64,000 bases of DNA from Volutella citrinella. Lineage: Eukaryota; Ascomycota; Sordariomycetes; Hypocreales; Nectriaceae. Below, piece after piece: positions 52,725 to 63,960 of the stretch (positions are counted from its first letter, which is position 1; each line of letters starts with the position of its first letter). The position numbers were made by a program, and so were the translations under genes. The DNA lies in the NCBI GenBank assembly GCA_034401135.1, contig JAWZSP010000006.1, positions 310,001 through 374,000 of the forward strand, written 5' to 3'. The notes under the pieces are model-generated. The model was not told where the DNA came from and made no database searches. It worked only from the letters and a program-made list of their open reading frames with translations.

Positions 52725-54251
52725 ATGGCTTCTACGGTCAACAAGTCTAACCACCAAGTCCCGGACGAGAAGGGCGTCGGCAAGATGGAAGCCGATGACA
52801 TTGAGGTCGTGGAAATGGGCTACACTGCAGAGATACCTCGCGAATTCACACTCCTCTCCGCCTTTGCTCTCTCTTTTACAATCTCGGGCGCCGCAGTCGC
52901 AATCATTGTCGCTCTTCCTACCGGAATCGGCTCTGGTGGGCAAGCTGTTGTTGTCTATGGCCAACTCATCATCTATGCCGCCTCGTTGTGCGTCGCCTTC
53001 AGTCTGTCCGAGCTGGCCTCTGCGTTCCCAAATGCTGGTGGCCAGTACTACTGGATAGCACGCCTTGCACCCAGTTCCTGCAGAAGCATCCTCACCTTTG
53101 TCGTCGGCATTTGCAGCTGGGTGTCTGCCATGTTTGCTACTGCTTCCGTGTTGGTCGCCGCTGCATCTGCCATCAGCGCACTGGCTGCAGTTCGTGGTGG
53201 CGCGGAACTGTCGGCCGGTGTCCAGTTCGCTATTTACCAAGGCTTCAACCTTCTCGCAGCCTTGTTCAACGTATACCACAAATCGATTCCCTTCTTCAAC
53301 AGGGTCTGGTTCACTGTGTATATTTGCGTCCTGAGTGTTGTCCTTATTGGTTGCCTGGTACGCTCGCCCACCAAGCAATCTGCCAAGTTCGTCTTCCAGG
53401 GCTTCACCAACGCAACAGGCTGGAACGACGGGATTGCCTTCATTCTGGGCCTTGTTGCAGTGAATTGGGGCTTCTCTGCACTAGACGCAGTTTGTCACTT
53501 GGCCGAAGAGATCCCCGACCCTAGGAGGAACATACCCAAGGCATTGATCAGCAATGTTGTTGTTGGAATTGTTCTTACATGGCCTATCGGCCTCATCCTG
53601 TTGCTCTGCATGCAAGACATCGACGCCCTCGTCAGCTCAGGTGCCTCGACCATTGTGCCATACATTCTCCAGGTTTGGTCAGGCAATACGGCGGCAGCCA
53701 TTGGAATTCAGTCAGGCATCATCACCGGCCTCCTCGGCGCCGCGGCGGGCTGTCAGACTTGGCAATCTCGGCTGGCCTGGTCCGTCGCACGAGACGACGG
53801 CTTTCCATTCTCCAAGCACTTGAAGAAAATTGCGCCAGAGCCTTACAACGTGCCGCTTTGGGCTCATATCTGGTCAACGGCCTGGGTCGCTGTCCTTGGC
53901 TGCGTATACCTGGGATCAACCGCTGCCTTTCGTTCCTTCACTGGCGGATCAGTCATGATACAATACAGTACCTACTCCGTTGCCATCGTACTGATGCTCA
54001 TTAAGGGTCGGGACAATATCCCGAGAGGGCCATTTTGGCTTGGAAAATTTGGCCTCGTCTGCAATATTGGAACACTGATTTGGACCGTCTTTACGACCGT
54101 CTTTTACTGTTTCCCACCCTACTTGCCGGTTGAAAGTACGACTATGAATTATGTTTCAGCCGTGTTTGTTGGGCTGCTTATTGTGTTCACGATGTACTAC
54201 GCCTTTGTCGCAAAGAAGTCATTTCGAGGACCACCTCTCGTGGCCGACTAA
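52725..54251 (+). CDS. APC-family permease, choline/GABA type
   Basis: Start ATG at 52725 (CAAATGG context); 508 residues, one exon. A short acidic cytosolic tail leads to YTAEIPREFTLLSAFALSFT, then ISGAAVAIIVALPTGIGSGG, typical of the fungal choline/GABA (Hnm1/Uga4-like) permeases. Further landmarks: ELASAFPNAGGQYYWIARLA, the loop FVFQGFTNATGWNDGIAFIL, CHLAEEIPDPRRNIPKA, and QSRLAWSVARDDGFPFSKHL after helix 8. Twelve helices are expected. It likely imports choline, GABA or another quaternary/amino compound across the plasma membrane. A DAO-type oxidoreductase of the dimethylglycine/sarcosine class lies next in the same direction. Confidence 0.93.
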   Translation: MASTVNKSNHQVPDEKGVGKMEADDIEVVEMGYTAEIPREFTLLSAFALSFTISGAAVAIIVALPTGIGSGGQAVVVYGQLIIYAASLCVAFSLSELASAFPNAGGQYYWIARLAPSSCRSILTFVVGICSWVSAMFATASVLVAAASAISALAAVRGGAELSAGVQFAIYQGFNLLAALFNVYHKSIPFFNRVWFTVYICVLSVVLIGCLVRSPTKQSAKFVFQGFTNATGWNDGIAFILGLVAVNWGFSALDAVCHLAEEIPDPRRNIPKALISNVVVGIVLTWPIGLILLLCMQDIDALVSSGASTIVPYILQVWSGNTAAAIGIQSGIITGLLGAAAGCQTWQSRLAWSVARDDGFPFSKHLKKIAPEPYNVPLWAHIWSTAWVAVLGCVYLGSTAAFRSFTGGSVMIQYSTYSVAIVLMLIKGRDNIPRGPFWLGKFGLVCNIGTLIWTVFTTVFYCFPPYLPVESTTMNYVSAVFVGLLIVFTMYYAFVAKKSFRGPPLVAD

Positions 54252-55093
54252 CTTTTCTTGACCCCTCGACTCGAGTACCACAGCTGAGAGCTGTCCCAAA
54301 CTAGGGCGCGACAACTTGATTGAGCATGAGAATGTGAACTTTTGTTTATAGTCCATGATAACTACTTTTGAATGTCAGTACAATAGGTGTCAAACATACG
54401 GCGTTTCGTCAGATCAAGTGTGAATGTGATTGATTCTGTAAGCTTTCCAACCGTCCCCGCGCGTAATCCTACTTCGCGATGTTGCATGTTTTATGTCCCC
54501 AGCTCCGTTGGTGTTTCGAGGATGAGAAGCAGATGTGAAGTGTTGTGGCACTGCTGCTAGAGCCAGCATCCAGGACGGAGCCAGGCAAATAATGGAAGAT
54601 AACAAGGACTTCACGGGCCGGTATCAACATGCATGCTTCGATTTCCCATTGAGTCCACACCTGTCGCCAAGACAAAGCAAAGCACCTGCTGTTTTCGGGC
54701 AAGGGCTCGAAGAGGCGTGCCAAGAGCTAGAGCTCTCAGCTCTAATGACATACGGCAGCAATGACTGGCCGGGGTGCGGATCCTGGTCATCTTCGAGCAA
54801 CCAAAGTTCGGCTTGAATTTCCCAAACAGGCAATTAGCTGCTTTGAATCACAGGACCTTCTGGCACGAACTTATCAGCCAACCCTCGTGTACCCAAGGTA
54901 CCTGGATGAACGAGTATATAGCACTGTTGTCCTTCGCTCTTAGGATACTTTGGATACCCCAACTGTTCAAGGTTCCTGTCTTCACCCTCACCCCACCACT
55001 TCCTCTCTCCGCACGAAGCGAACCAGCACCTACATCCTCTTCAACCTTTCCGACTCACACACTACTCCAAAGCAACTACAACTCGCATTGTCA
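54252..55093. other. Intergenic, no gene recognised
   Basis: No gene recognised. The frame continuous with the DAO protein opens at 54950 but its extension lacks homology-like features. Confidence 0.45.
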
Positions 55094-56419
55094 ATGGCTG
55101 TGCCAAAGGCAAAAGTGCGAGAACTCGCAACCTTGGGGAAACGCCCACGAACCGTCATCATCGGAGCAGGCATTGTCGGAGCAGCGATTGCTCACTTCTT
55201 GACCCTCCAGAGCTCAGATGAGGTCATCGTTCTGGATCGATCCATTGATGAACTGAAGGGCTCAACTGGACATGCCCCTGGATTTATCCACATGGCGGGC
55301 AAAGTTCCGCTCCTCACCAAGTTGGCCGCCGACTCAGCTGCCACCTATGCCGATATCCCAGGCGGCTTTCAGGCCGTGGGCAGTCTCGACCTTGCCTATG
55401 GGGACGAGGGCAAAACCCTGCTCAAGTTTATGAAAGACGCGGCCGATCAATGTAACATCACCTATCGCCAAGTCTCTCCATCTGAAGCCGATAAATTCGG
55501 TGGCGAGCTTCTTGAAGCACCACCGACAGAAGCCGTGTTCTTTCCAAACGACGGCACAGCAGATGCACGCAAGGTGACGGCTTGGTTCCGTCGAAATGCT
55601 AAGTCGAGGGGAGCGCTGTTTATTGAAGCCGAGGTCCAGGAAATCTTGAACGAAGGCGCAAGAGTGTCCGGTTTCCGCACAGATCAAGGCATAATTGCTT
55701 GCTCTACTGCAGTTGTCGCCGCCGGTATATGGACAGCAAGCCTTTTATCTGCCTCTCCATTCAACTACCAGGTTCCCATCTACCCGGTCGAGCATCCCTA
55801 CTTTCACAGCCGCCCTCATCGACGCGAATCGACTCATGCTCTGCCTGCTGTCCATTTCATGGACTCGCAGACTTACTCCCGCGATCATGGAGACCACTTT
55901 GGCTTTGGATGCTTCTCGCACCCGCCCCGGATCACTCCGAGCTCTGAACTTGGGACTGTGGCCATACAACCCTGGCGTCCGTACCTGGACAAGTGCCCTA
56001 AGGAAGCCCTGAAGCACACGACGGGAGCGTGCAGAGAGTTATTTTCAACTTATTCGACACGCACAACCACGCCTGACTCAGGCTTTACCGAAGCCTATGC
56101 TTTCAATGGCCTTATTGCTGGCACGCCGGACTCGCTCCCATTGGTAGGCCGCGTGGCCCAATCTCCAAACCTGTACATGGCTGCATCAATCTGGGTGATG
56201 CACGCCTGCGCGAGTGCCAAAATACTAGTAGACTTGATGACGGACAAGGTGGTGTCCAGTGACATTGTCAAGGCGCTGGATCCGACGAGGTTTGACGGCT
56301 ACAAAGATGCGGAGGTGCAGGAAACTGTTTTGAATGCCTACAATCTTCGACCCGCGGATTCGCATGCTCAAGAGGACCCCAAGGTACACAACTCGGGGTT
56401 GTGGAAGGGCCGGCTCTGA
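55094..56419 (+). CDS. FAD-dependent oxidoreductase (DAO; sarcosine/dimethylglycine-type)
   Basis: Start at ATG 55094 (TCAATGG), 441 residues, no intron. The FAD fold is RTVIIGAGIVGAAIAHFL, then EVIVLDRSIDELKGSTGHAPGF (the GSTGHA region is where related enzymes attach or bind FAD). Middle region: AVFFPNDGTADARKVTAWFRR and CSTAVVAAGIWTASLL; C-terminal: GLIAGTPDSLPLVGRV and NLYMAASIWVMHACASAKIL. This resembles the oxidase domain of dimethylglycine and sarcosine dehydrogenases without the folate-binding half, so it probably releases formaldehyde or acts on another N-methylated or secondary amine. Together with the choline-type permease it could form a methylamine/choline catabolic pair; inference from adjacency. 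Confidence 0.9.
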   Translation: MAVPKAKVRELATLGKRPRTVIIGAGIVGAAIAHFLTLQSSDEVIVLDRSIDELKGSTGHAPGFIHMAGKVPLLTKLAADSAATYADIPGGFQAVGSLDLAYGDEGKTLLKFMKDAADQCNITYRQVSPSEADKFGGELLEAPPTEAVFFPNDGTADARKVTAWFRRNAKSRGALFIEAEVQEILNEGARVSGFRTDQGIIACSTAVVAAGIWTASLLSASPFNYQVPIYPVEHPYFHSRPHRRESTHALPAVHFMDSQTYSRDHGDHFGFGCFSHPPRITPSSELGTVAIQPWRPYLDKCPKEALKHTTGACRELFSTYSTRTTTPDSGFTEAYAFNGLIAGTPDSLPLVGRVAQSPNLYMAASIWVMHACASAKILVDLMTDKVVSSDIVKALDPTRFDGYKDAEVQETVLNAYNLRPADSHAQEDPKVHNSGLWKGRL

Positions 56420-56824
56420 GTATTTTGTTCTTTGGGGTTATGTTTTAGATCCAGGCCTTTGAAATCGACGATATTCTGCGCAATCTAATGCCATCGAGCA
56501 AGCAAACTGTGTCTTTGCCGTAGCCACATTTTCACCCAGTAAATTTGACAGACCAGAGCACCCGGCCTCAGTGCGGACACAATCTTGTTGGTTGTAATAA
56601 GAGGGGGCAGCACCAGTGACAGGCTAGTCAGGAATGGCTTATCAGCACGCTAAGGCACTTACTTCCCCGGATCGAGATGCAGGGCGAGAGACCATTGCGA
56701 CGCCATTCCTTTTATGGGAGATAAACCTTTGCTACATCCCGGAATCCCCTCCTTTATCATCCACACCTTTCATTCCGGCCGCCTGATCCCACCTTTTAAC
56801 CAGCGAACAAGTCAATGCACTGGT
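56420..56824. other. Intergenic promoter of Zn2Cys6 regulator
   Basis: No gene recognised. Confidence 0.4.
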
Positions 56825-58833
56825 ATGGATTGTCGAAAACGGCGTTACAACGGCAAGTCGTTCAACGGGTGTGAGCAGTGCAAGCTGCGCAAGGTGGGTG
56901 TGAATCAGCCGTTGAAGGATGGCCCCTTTGGTTGACCACAATGCAGATCAAATGTGACGAAGCTCGGCCGCGATGCAGGAAGTGTCGTACAGCGAGGTTG
57001 GACTGCTCAATTGGCACACGACAGAGACCACTGCGCTGGTCCACCAAGCACGAGGTTTTCACGGCAGTGTCAGCTCCTCCCACAACACGGATCGAGGAGG
57101 TGTCTGATCTCGGTCACAACCCCCGCCCTCCATCACGGCTAAATGGGTTGGAGGGAGATACCGGGACATCACTGGGACATGATGGCCCCCTGCTTGTGGT
57201 CTGGTCTGCTGCGGGCAACGATTCAGATCAAGGACAGATGTGTCCTGACAGCCCATCATCTGACCCAAGCGAGAGGCATTGTGACCTGCAGTTGGAGTCA
57301 CTGCCTGGTCTGCATGCGGATGACGCAAGTCTCCCTTCACCAGCACTTGAAAGTGATGAGGAGCTCTGCACGATCAATATAGGCCATTTCATCAATGGGC
57401 CAACCCTGACAAGCCAGGACATCTCGACCGAGACGAGGGATGTCGAAGATGTTAGCTCAGGCTCTAGCATTGTTGGATTTGCTTCATTACCGCATCAGTT
57501 GAGCCACCTTGAGACGGATCTCGTACAACTATACTTCATCCGGATCTGCCCCATTTACTCCGTCTACGACGGCGAGCATAATCCATTCCGCAGCTTCGTC
57601 GGCGAGACCTGGCAGTCCTCCGAGGTCATCTTTTACGCCATACAAAGCATGTCGGCTGCAATGCTTGCCATGTTAAGACCGGAAATGGTGCGAGTAGCAC
57701 TGGAACGGCAAAGCTTGGCCCTTTATAAGCTGCGGTGTATGCTGAATGATGGGGATGGGCTTTCGCCCGAAGTCATGTTCTCCATCCTGCTCCTCGGTTT
57801 GTCCACCAGCTGGCATAACCGAGAGGACTTTGGGCTCTGTCACTTGCTGGCCGCGCAGACAGCCTTGCTAGAGGATCAGGTGGGCGACTTTGCGCAAAAC
57901 AAGGACTTTTTTGAAAAGGCCCTCATATACTGGGAGATGGCTGCTTCCATGATTGATGACAATGTATCACTTCGTGATTATCATAGCCTACAGACGGTGC
58001 AGGAGGATTCTCCAACAGAGACGACGAGGAATGCAGTGCAAACTGGTGGTTTGGGAGGCCTTCAGGTCAAGCCCCATCCCTGGACAGGATTGTCTGGGGA
58101 TATTCACGTCATATTGGCTAACACTATGCGCAAAATTCGCCAGCTCCGCGAGATTCAACGACGAATATCGGTATCCAATGCAACATTGACGGCCATGTCA
58201 CACATTCTAGACGAAGCCAAGCAGTTGGAGGACAAGGCATGGCAGCAGAAACTACCCACCCTCTACGAAGTCCAAGACGTCGGCGACCCAGACACACCTG
58301 CGATTCACCAGATTCTCATCGCAGAGGCATTTTTGCTAGCCACCCTTTGCCAGGTGTATACAGTCTTCCCAGGATTATGGGATCAGAGACGTATGCTGCT
58401 GCACGGGGATCCAAATGGTTCAGACAGCTGGCGCAGGGGAACCCTGTACCAGTTGAGATTTTGGGCACCACATGACAATAACCTCATCGATGCCGAGGAA
58501 TTGCTAAGAGTACTGGGCTTGAACATTGTGCTGCGAATAGAACAGACGACCGGCACCTCGGGTACCAGATGCATGCACTCACTCCTGCTCCTGATTACCT
58601 CCAGCACCCTATCCAAGCCTCGTGAGGGCGAGGATTCATTAGCAGCAAAGGTGGCTCACGCACGAGACTACACAAGACAAAGATTGGCTGATTATGGAAA
58701 GCAGAACCCGCACGAAGGTGCAGAGTGCATCATTCGTGTGGTTGAACGGTCATGGAGTCTACTCGACCGTGGAGAGCCAACATATTGGATGGACGTTATG
58801 CGAGAGATGAACGTCGAAACGATGTACGGGTGA
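56825..58833 (+). CDS. Zn2Cys6 transcription factor (paralogue of the 44282-46324 gene)
   Basis: Two exons, 56825-56893 and 56947-58833, with a 53-bp intron (GTGGGT donor, ATGCAG acceptor) inside the zinc cluster, give 651 residues. The joined cluster is FNGCEQCKLRKIKCDEARPR then CRKCRTARLDC, spaced C-x2-C-x6-C-x6-C-x2-C-x6-C. The intron interrupts the cluster just before the third Cys, one codon from the matching position in the gene at 44282. The regulatory domain has LVQLYFIRICPIYSVYDGEH, WQSSEVIFYAIQSMSAAMLA, ILLLGLSTSWHNRED and the end YWMDVMREMNVETMYG, all parallel to the other gene. It may control the adjacent permease/DAO pair. Confidence 0.93.
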
Positions 58834-59319
58834 CGGAGAATTGGTCCTTGAGGGGTAGTCTACTGTACTTTTGAGATGGAATGGCCAAGCCCGATTCAAC
58901 CGGATAATAAAAGCTATGAAATCCGTGATGATGGTGGAGCTCACACGGCGAACTGGCGCATCGAGCTAATGAGTGATGATTATGCGGGCCCCGCTCTCGT
59001 CTCGATTTCCCCTTTGTGGAATAGTTCCTACCAGAGGCTAGCTAACTGCAGGAGCCGATGGATCCAGACGCGAGTCACGCGACTACGTACAGGGTGGCTC
59101 CTGAGGTAGGCGGTAATTCATCACGGTATCGTCAGTCAATATTGACAGGGACAAATTTCAGAGGTCGTAACAATGACAACAAAAACTCTTTGCAGGGGCC
59201 AGCTCTCTATTTAGGCTCTGGTCTATCTCCTAGGCAGACTTGAAGGCTGAGCCACCAGAGCTTCTCCGAAAGAATCCTCAAATGGGGTATCTAGGATTCT
59301 CACCTCTTCAACACTGTCA
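58834..59319. other. Intergenic between convergent genes
   Basis: Convergent spacer; nothing recognised. Confidence 0.5.
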
Positions 59320-60738
59320 TCAGTACTCAGGTAAGATCTCAGTGATGTTGCTCTTCCCAAGCTCAGCAGACTCGTCCAGCACCTCGATCATACGGCTTCT
59401 TACCTCGGCATTCCGCTCGTCTCCCGCCTCAGCCATGCCTATGTGCTCCGTGACGACACAGACAACCGACTCCATCAACCGTTTTGCAGTTTCGCCAGCC
59501 ACCCCAGTCTCATAGAACGCCGGTGTCTCGTTAACCTCAAGCAACCACGCCGCTCCAGTAGTGTCAAAGAGGAAATCTATCGCGAATAGTTCAAAGCAAC
59601 GATCCAGTGGCATGAACTTGTCGGCCATGGTATGCGCTGCAGCCCGGAACAGCTCCGCCGAGATGTCGCACACCTGCTGAAAAACGCTTTTCTTCCAGTC
59701 GCCAGGAAGTAAATCATCGGGTGCCGCCCACAGATCGCGCATCGACTCGTTGTTGGCCACTTCGTCTGCGCCCTGCAGCGCCGTGTTGGTCAACGACGAC
59801 CGGAGACTCGGATTTTGCCACGGCGGCTGGTAGTTCTGGGCTGCGAGAAGGGCGAGCATGTCTCGAAACACGTAGACCTTGAGCCGCCCGATGGACAAAA
59901 CGTATGCCCGGGCATGCCATTTCTTGTTGTCGAGTAGAGGCATCTGGACAATGTACCTCTGGGCGACGAACTGGCGCATCTGTGCTGACGGAATGCGGCT
60001 GGTTTCGTCAAATTCAAACTGCTGGGCTGTTGCTCTTGGAGATTCCTTGCTAGCGGGCTCATCGATGGTCAGCTTGCCTGATGCAGTGACCAGGGCATCC
60101 AGTGAGCTGAGGTATGGTGTGGACAGACTCAGAGACAAGCCGTCATCCTCGTCACTCTCATGGTTCGTCTCTGGCGCTGTGTCCTCTGAATCGTCATCTT
60201 CTTGAATGTCGGCAGCAAGTTCCAAGTTGCTCGCAAGCTCTTCCACCGTGCTGAATATCCGGATCCCAGCGCCGCAATCCACCAACGCTGGTTTGAGAAT
60301 CCACCACTCGCGTTCTGATACATTCTTCTCAACATTCTCCTCGAGTGAATACATCAACGTGAGGTCATCCGCTGCAGCCAGAGCATCGTCAACGTACTCG
60401 CTATAATCCAGCGATAGTTCCACCGTCTGGGGGACATGGTGCTTTAGTAGGCTCTGTGGTCGCTTTGCCGTCCAGTAGTCAACTGCCCTTGCCAGGTAAT
60501 CCTTGCGGGCCAGTGCGTCGCTGTTGGGGTAGGCATTGATGAGTCCTTTGGTCGAGGCATTAAGTGCTGCAAAGTGCCGATTGAGTTCCCATCCATCACA
60601 TAGCTGCAGAGTAGTCGCTCCCTCGTGAGGAAACTCGGCGATGTCGTCGACAAAGGTGGCATCTGGCACATGTTGTTGGATGTAAGACTTTATGTGGGGG
60701 TCCAACCAACTATTGGCTCCTTGGATGAAGACATGCAT
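59320..60738 (-). CDS. Tubulin-tyrosine ligase-like (TTL domain) protein
   Basis: A single-exon gene of 472 residues from the ATG at 60738. It has an ATP-grasp layout typical of TTL-family proteins: WWILKPALVDCGAGIRIFST (nucleotide-binding lysine loop), FVAQRYIVQMPLLDNKKWHA then RAYVLSIGRLKVYVFRDMLA, and the metal-binding C-terminal part FELFAIDFLFDTTGAAWLLE followed by VNETPAFYE. An acidic low-complexity insertion (about 190-215) separates the first two blocks. Members add tyrosine or glutamate to tubulin or other proteins; yeast Pby1 is a P-body relative. Cytosolic. The gene is convergent with the Zn2Cys6 regulator. Which protein it modifies cannot be told. Confidence 0.92.
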   Translation of the reverse strand: MHVFIQGANSWLDPHIKSYIQQHVPDATFVDDIAEFPHEGATTLQLCDGWELNRHFAALNASTKGLINAYPNSDALARKDYLARAVDYWTAKRPQSLLKHHVPQTVELSLDYSEYVDDALAAADDLTLMYSLEENVEKNVSEREWWILKPALVDCGAGIRIFSTVEELASNLELAADIQEDDDSEDTAPETNHESDEDDGLSLSLSTPYLSSLDALVTASGKLTIDEPASKESPRATAQQFEFDETSRIPSAQMRQFVAQRYIVQMPLLDNKKWHARAYVLSIGRLKVYVFRDMLALLAAQNYQPPWQNPSLRSSLTNTALQGADEVANNESMRDLWAAPDDLLPGDWKKSVFQQVCDISAELFRAAAHTMADKFMPLDRCFELFAIDFLFDTTGAAWLLEVNETPAFYETGVAGETAKRLMESVVCVVTEHIGMAEAGDERNAEVRSRMIEVLDESAELGKSNITEILPEY

Positions 60739-62179
60739 CTTGGGGAATTCTAACTCAGGCAGCTATAGCTTCAGCCGCTGACCTTTGCTGGTTCTGGAGG
60801 GTGTGCAGGTTGGCGGGGGTTGCTGGCACTGCCTGGTCGAGGCTTCATGGGGTTATGGATTGGGATAGGCATAGAAAGCTGGAGCGCCTGCAGTCAATGG
60901 CAAACAAGACCCAGAGGCGGATTTGGTACTGATACTGTGCTTCCTGCGGTACCTGAAGATCATTGCCGCTGCTCTTATAACACCTCCAAGTTCATGATGT
61001 CCCTCCCTGCTCGGCCTTTTCAACCCCTGTCTGTTGCTGATGACCGGTGGGCCATGAAGCAATTAACACGATTCTAATTGAGTGCCATTCTAGGGTTTGT
61101 TCCTGAAATAAGAAACCTGGTAAGCATGTCGGTCCCGTATTACGTTTGGAAATGAAGTGCCCAATCGAAGCTGGCGGTGGTCGGGCCACGAAGACCCACA
61201 TCAGTCATTTCAACGCAGCACATCAGGCATTTCCAGGACAAAAAATACATCAAGAGGTACATCAGGCATTTCAAAAGAATTGCTCGAGATTGAAATGCAT
61301 ATTGCCTGTTGCAGACCCCAACGTCCCAATGTCCAGTCCCAACAGGGGAGGCGGGACAAAAGAGAGTGAGAGACCCGAAGCGCCCAATCGGAACATTCTC
61401 CATCGACCGGCTGTAGCCATGCATTTTTTCTTTTCATCGATTGAGATTAGGATGGGATAGTGCAATTATGGAGAATCGGTGGCTGACGTCTCGGCCGGCC
61501 GAGCGTGCCGTGGCGCCGAGTTGGAGATAAGCCCCCAAGCTCCAATTCCCCCAGTACATATACATTCAACTGCTGCCGTTACCTTCGCATTGACTCAACT
61601 GGGTATAATTCCAGAATCCAGGGAATCCTCCCCCTCTTCTAGAATTAGTTACACCAGGCAACCCCGTAGATCGCTCCGAAAAAAGGAAACCCTGTCTATG
61701 CCATTGCCGCTTCCCGTCGATATCTCCTAGACTTGCCACGGGCCAAGATGCAACAGAAAACAGCGAAGCACAGCACATGATTGGCTAAACCGTGCTACGT
61801 CATGATTGCACATGCAGCACTGTCACAACCAAACTATTGGGCTGAAAAACCCCGTGAGCCGAGGTTAGTGCTTAGCAATGATCGTCTCCCATCTAGTGAA
61901 CTCTATCGCAACCTTTGCCCATTGACAAGCCAGCACACGCGCCACCGCACGGCATGTGCCTATTCGCCGGGGCGAACTAGTTTGCTGCCGTCATCTTTCG
62001 CCTCCTTTGGGGGCCACGGCTCAAGACCGGCCGGTGCCCCTCATTTCCACATTTGCATCCATCCCCTTCTCCTCCGCAGCCAGCGATCCCAGCCTCGCGA
62101 TCCAGAACCCGATGCTCTCGCGACGAGGCGATCCGTGGAGGACCAGCACAGCGTCGTACATCGGTCCAAGGCACCGGCG
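60739..62179. other. Intergenic, no gene recognised
   Basis: Divergent spacer between the TTL-like gene and the receptor gene. It contains the open frame preceding the receptor ATG (from 61781), which has no coding character. A short direct repeat of ACATCAGGCATTTC type occurs near 61208 and 61260. Confidence 0.45.
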
Positions 62180-63960
62180 ATGCGGCCCTCGATGATGGAG
62201 TCGTCGGATCGCATCGGCAACCATGTCCGGGCCAGCTACCCGGGCGCGGTGCCGCCACCTCCAGGCGTCGTGCCAAATCTAGAGAACCCTTCAGACCAGG
62301 GCCACACCGCCAACATCGTGGGCCTTTCGGTTTGCGTCTCGTTTGCGACTCTCTTCTTCTTCTTAAGGATGTATGTAAAACTCGCCGTGACGCGCAATAT
62401 TCTCCTTGAAGACGGTAAGTTGTTGGCTTCATTCTAGTTATCGTCACTTGTTCATCGCTGACATTCAGCCAAGTGTCATGCACCATTACTTGGGTGAGTC
62501 TCTTGCAAAATTGAATGCCGAATCAACAGGTCAATTCTGATCATTTCCAAAACTAGATTTTGCTTGTACTATATGCCACCTCAGTATATATGAGTACGTC
62601 TAAGCTGTCTGTCTGACAATGGGCCCATGATTAACATAGACAGTGTCTCGCTTTGGCGTAGGCTACCATAGTTGGGATATTTCCCCCGAAGACTTTTCCA
62701 TGATGCTCTACGTAAGTATTGATCCTCTTTGTCCTACATATGGAGTCGAATCTGATGGCTTGCAGTGGCTATACGTGGGCTCTGTCATCTACACCTTTGC
62801 CGCCTTCTTCATCAAGGCCACGCTGCTTCTCCTCATCGCCCGGGTCTTCACAATCCGCCGGAGGGTATCTCTTGCCATCTATGCCTTCATAATCTTCCTC
62901 ATTGTCGCCTATTCTCCCGTCCAGATACTCAAGATCCGTGTCTGCAACCCCATCAGATATTACTGGGACAAGTCAGTCAACGGAACTTGCCTCAACCAGC
63001 GCAAGCTGTTTCTCGCCGATATATCTTTGGCAATCTTGGGCGACTTTGTCATCTTAGTCATTCCGATTCCGCTTACTTGGACGATGAAAGTGCCCTGGCG
63101 CAAGAAACTCAAGATTGCACTGCTGCTGGGAGCAGGTGGCGTCGCAACGGCGACAACAGTGCTTAAGCTGGTCAAGGCGATTCATTTCCTCGATAGCAAG
63201 GATGTCGCTGCAGACTTTATTTCTCTAGCCATGTTGACGTAGGTTAACCCCGTTTTTCCTTTTGATTCCTCGCTAAACTCACAACCTCAGAATCGCCGAA
63301 CTCACCATTGGCCTCATCTGTTCATGTCTTCCTGCCATCAATGTCCTCCTCGAGCGCCGCCAGTCCTCTCGGAAATCACCAAACTCCCCACGGACATCGG
63401 GACCGAAGCTTTTCTACCGCAACTACGGCCCCATCACCTGGGCAGGGCTTGGTACCATTGACGAGCACGACGACAAGACTTCTCCTGACTATGTGACATC
63501 CGCCGGACAGCCGATGATAGAGAGACCGCAAGCGACAGACAGAACACAACAAAAGGCATCTCCCGAGACGCCATCATTGGAACTTGGTGTGGAAGTTCAC
63601 AATCAAGATGACGATCTGCACCGCCACGGCATCGAGCATTGCGAGTATGATTGGGCTCGTCGGAATCCCCAACCCCGGCGTTCGACGCCTTCAACGCCCG
63701 TGCTATTCACCCGGGACTCTTGGCCCATCATTTCGCCCGCAAATTCTCATGATGGGCGGCGCGATGGCTGGCTAAGAAGGGATACCGAGGTGAGCAGTCA
63801 ACTACACACCTTGTCGGCCGAGGAGGTATCGGAAATGGTTGAGTCCCGCGAGACGAGGGATGTTACGTCAGAATTAGCAAGGGTTAGCGGCAATAGGCCA
63901 TGGAGACGCATTTGGGATGGGAGGTGTAATTCTGTCACATCAGCTGAGGCAGGCTTATAG
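62180..63960 (+). CDS. Integral membrane protein, fungal rhodopsin-domain / PTH11-like receptor
   Basis: Six exons, 62180-62414, 62474-62493 (a 20-bp microexon), 62557-62593, 62644-62711, 62766-63238 and 63291-63960, rebuild one frame of 500 residues. Seven membrane helices are predicted. Family landmarks: VSFATLFFFLRMYVKLAVTR, EDVSCTITWILLVLYATSVY across exons 1-3, SRFGVGYHSWDISPEDFS (the conserved G-x-G-x-H-x-W-D loop), YVGSVIYTFAAFFIKATLLL, CNPIRYYWDKSVNGTCLNQR with paired cysteines, and LADISLAILGDFVILVIPIP. The C-terminal tail of about 200 residues is polar and cytosolic. Such proteins act as surface sensors, some related to PTH11 needed for host recognition. The ATG at 62180 was chosen; a second lies at 62192. 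The gene has no CFEM domain. Confidence 0.9.
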
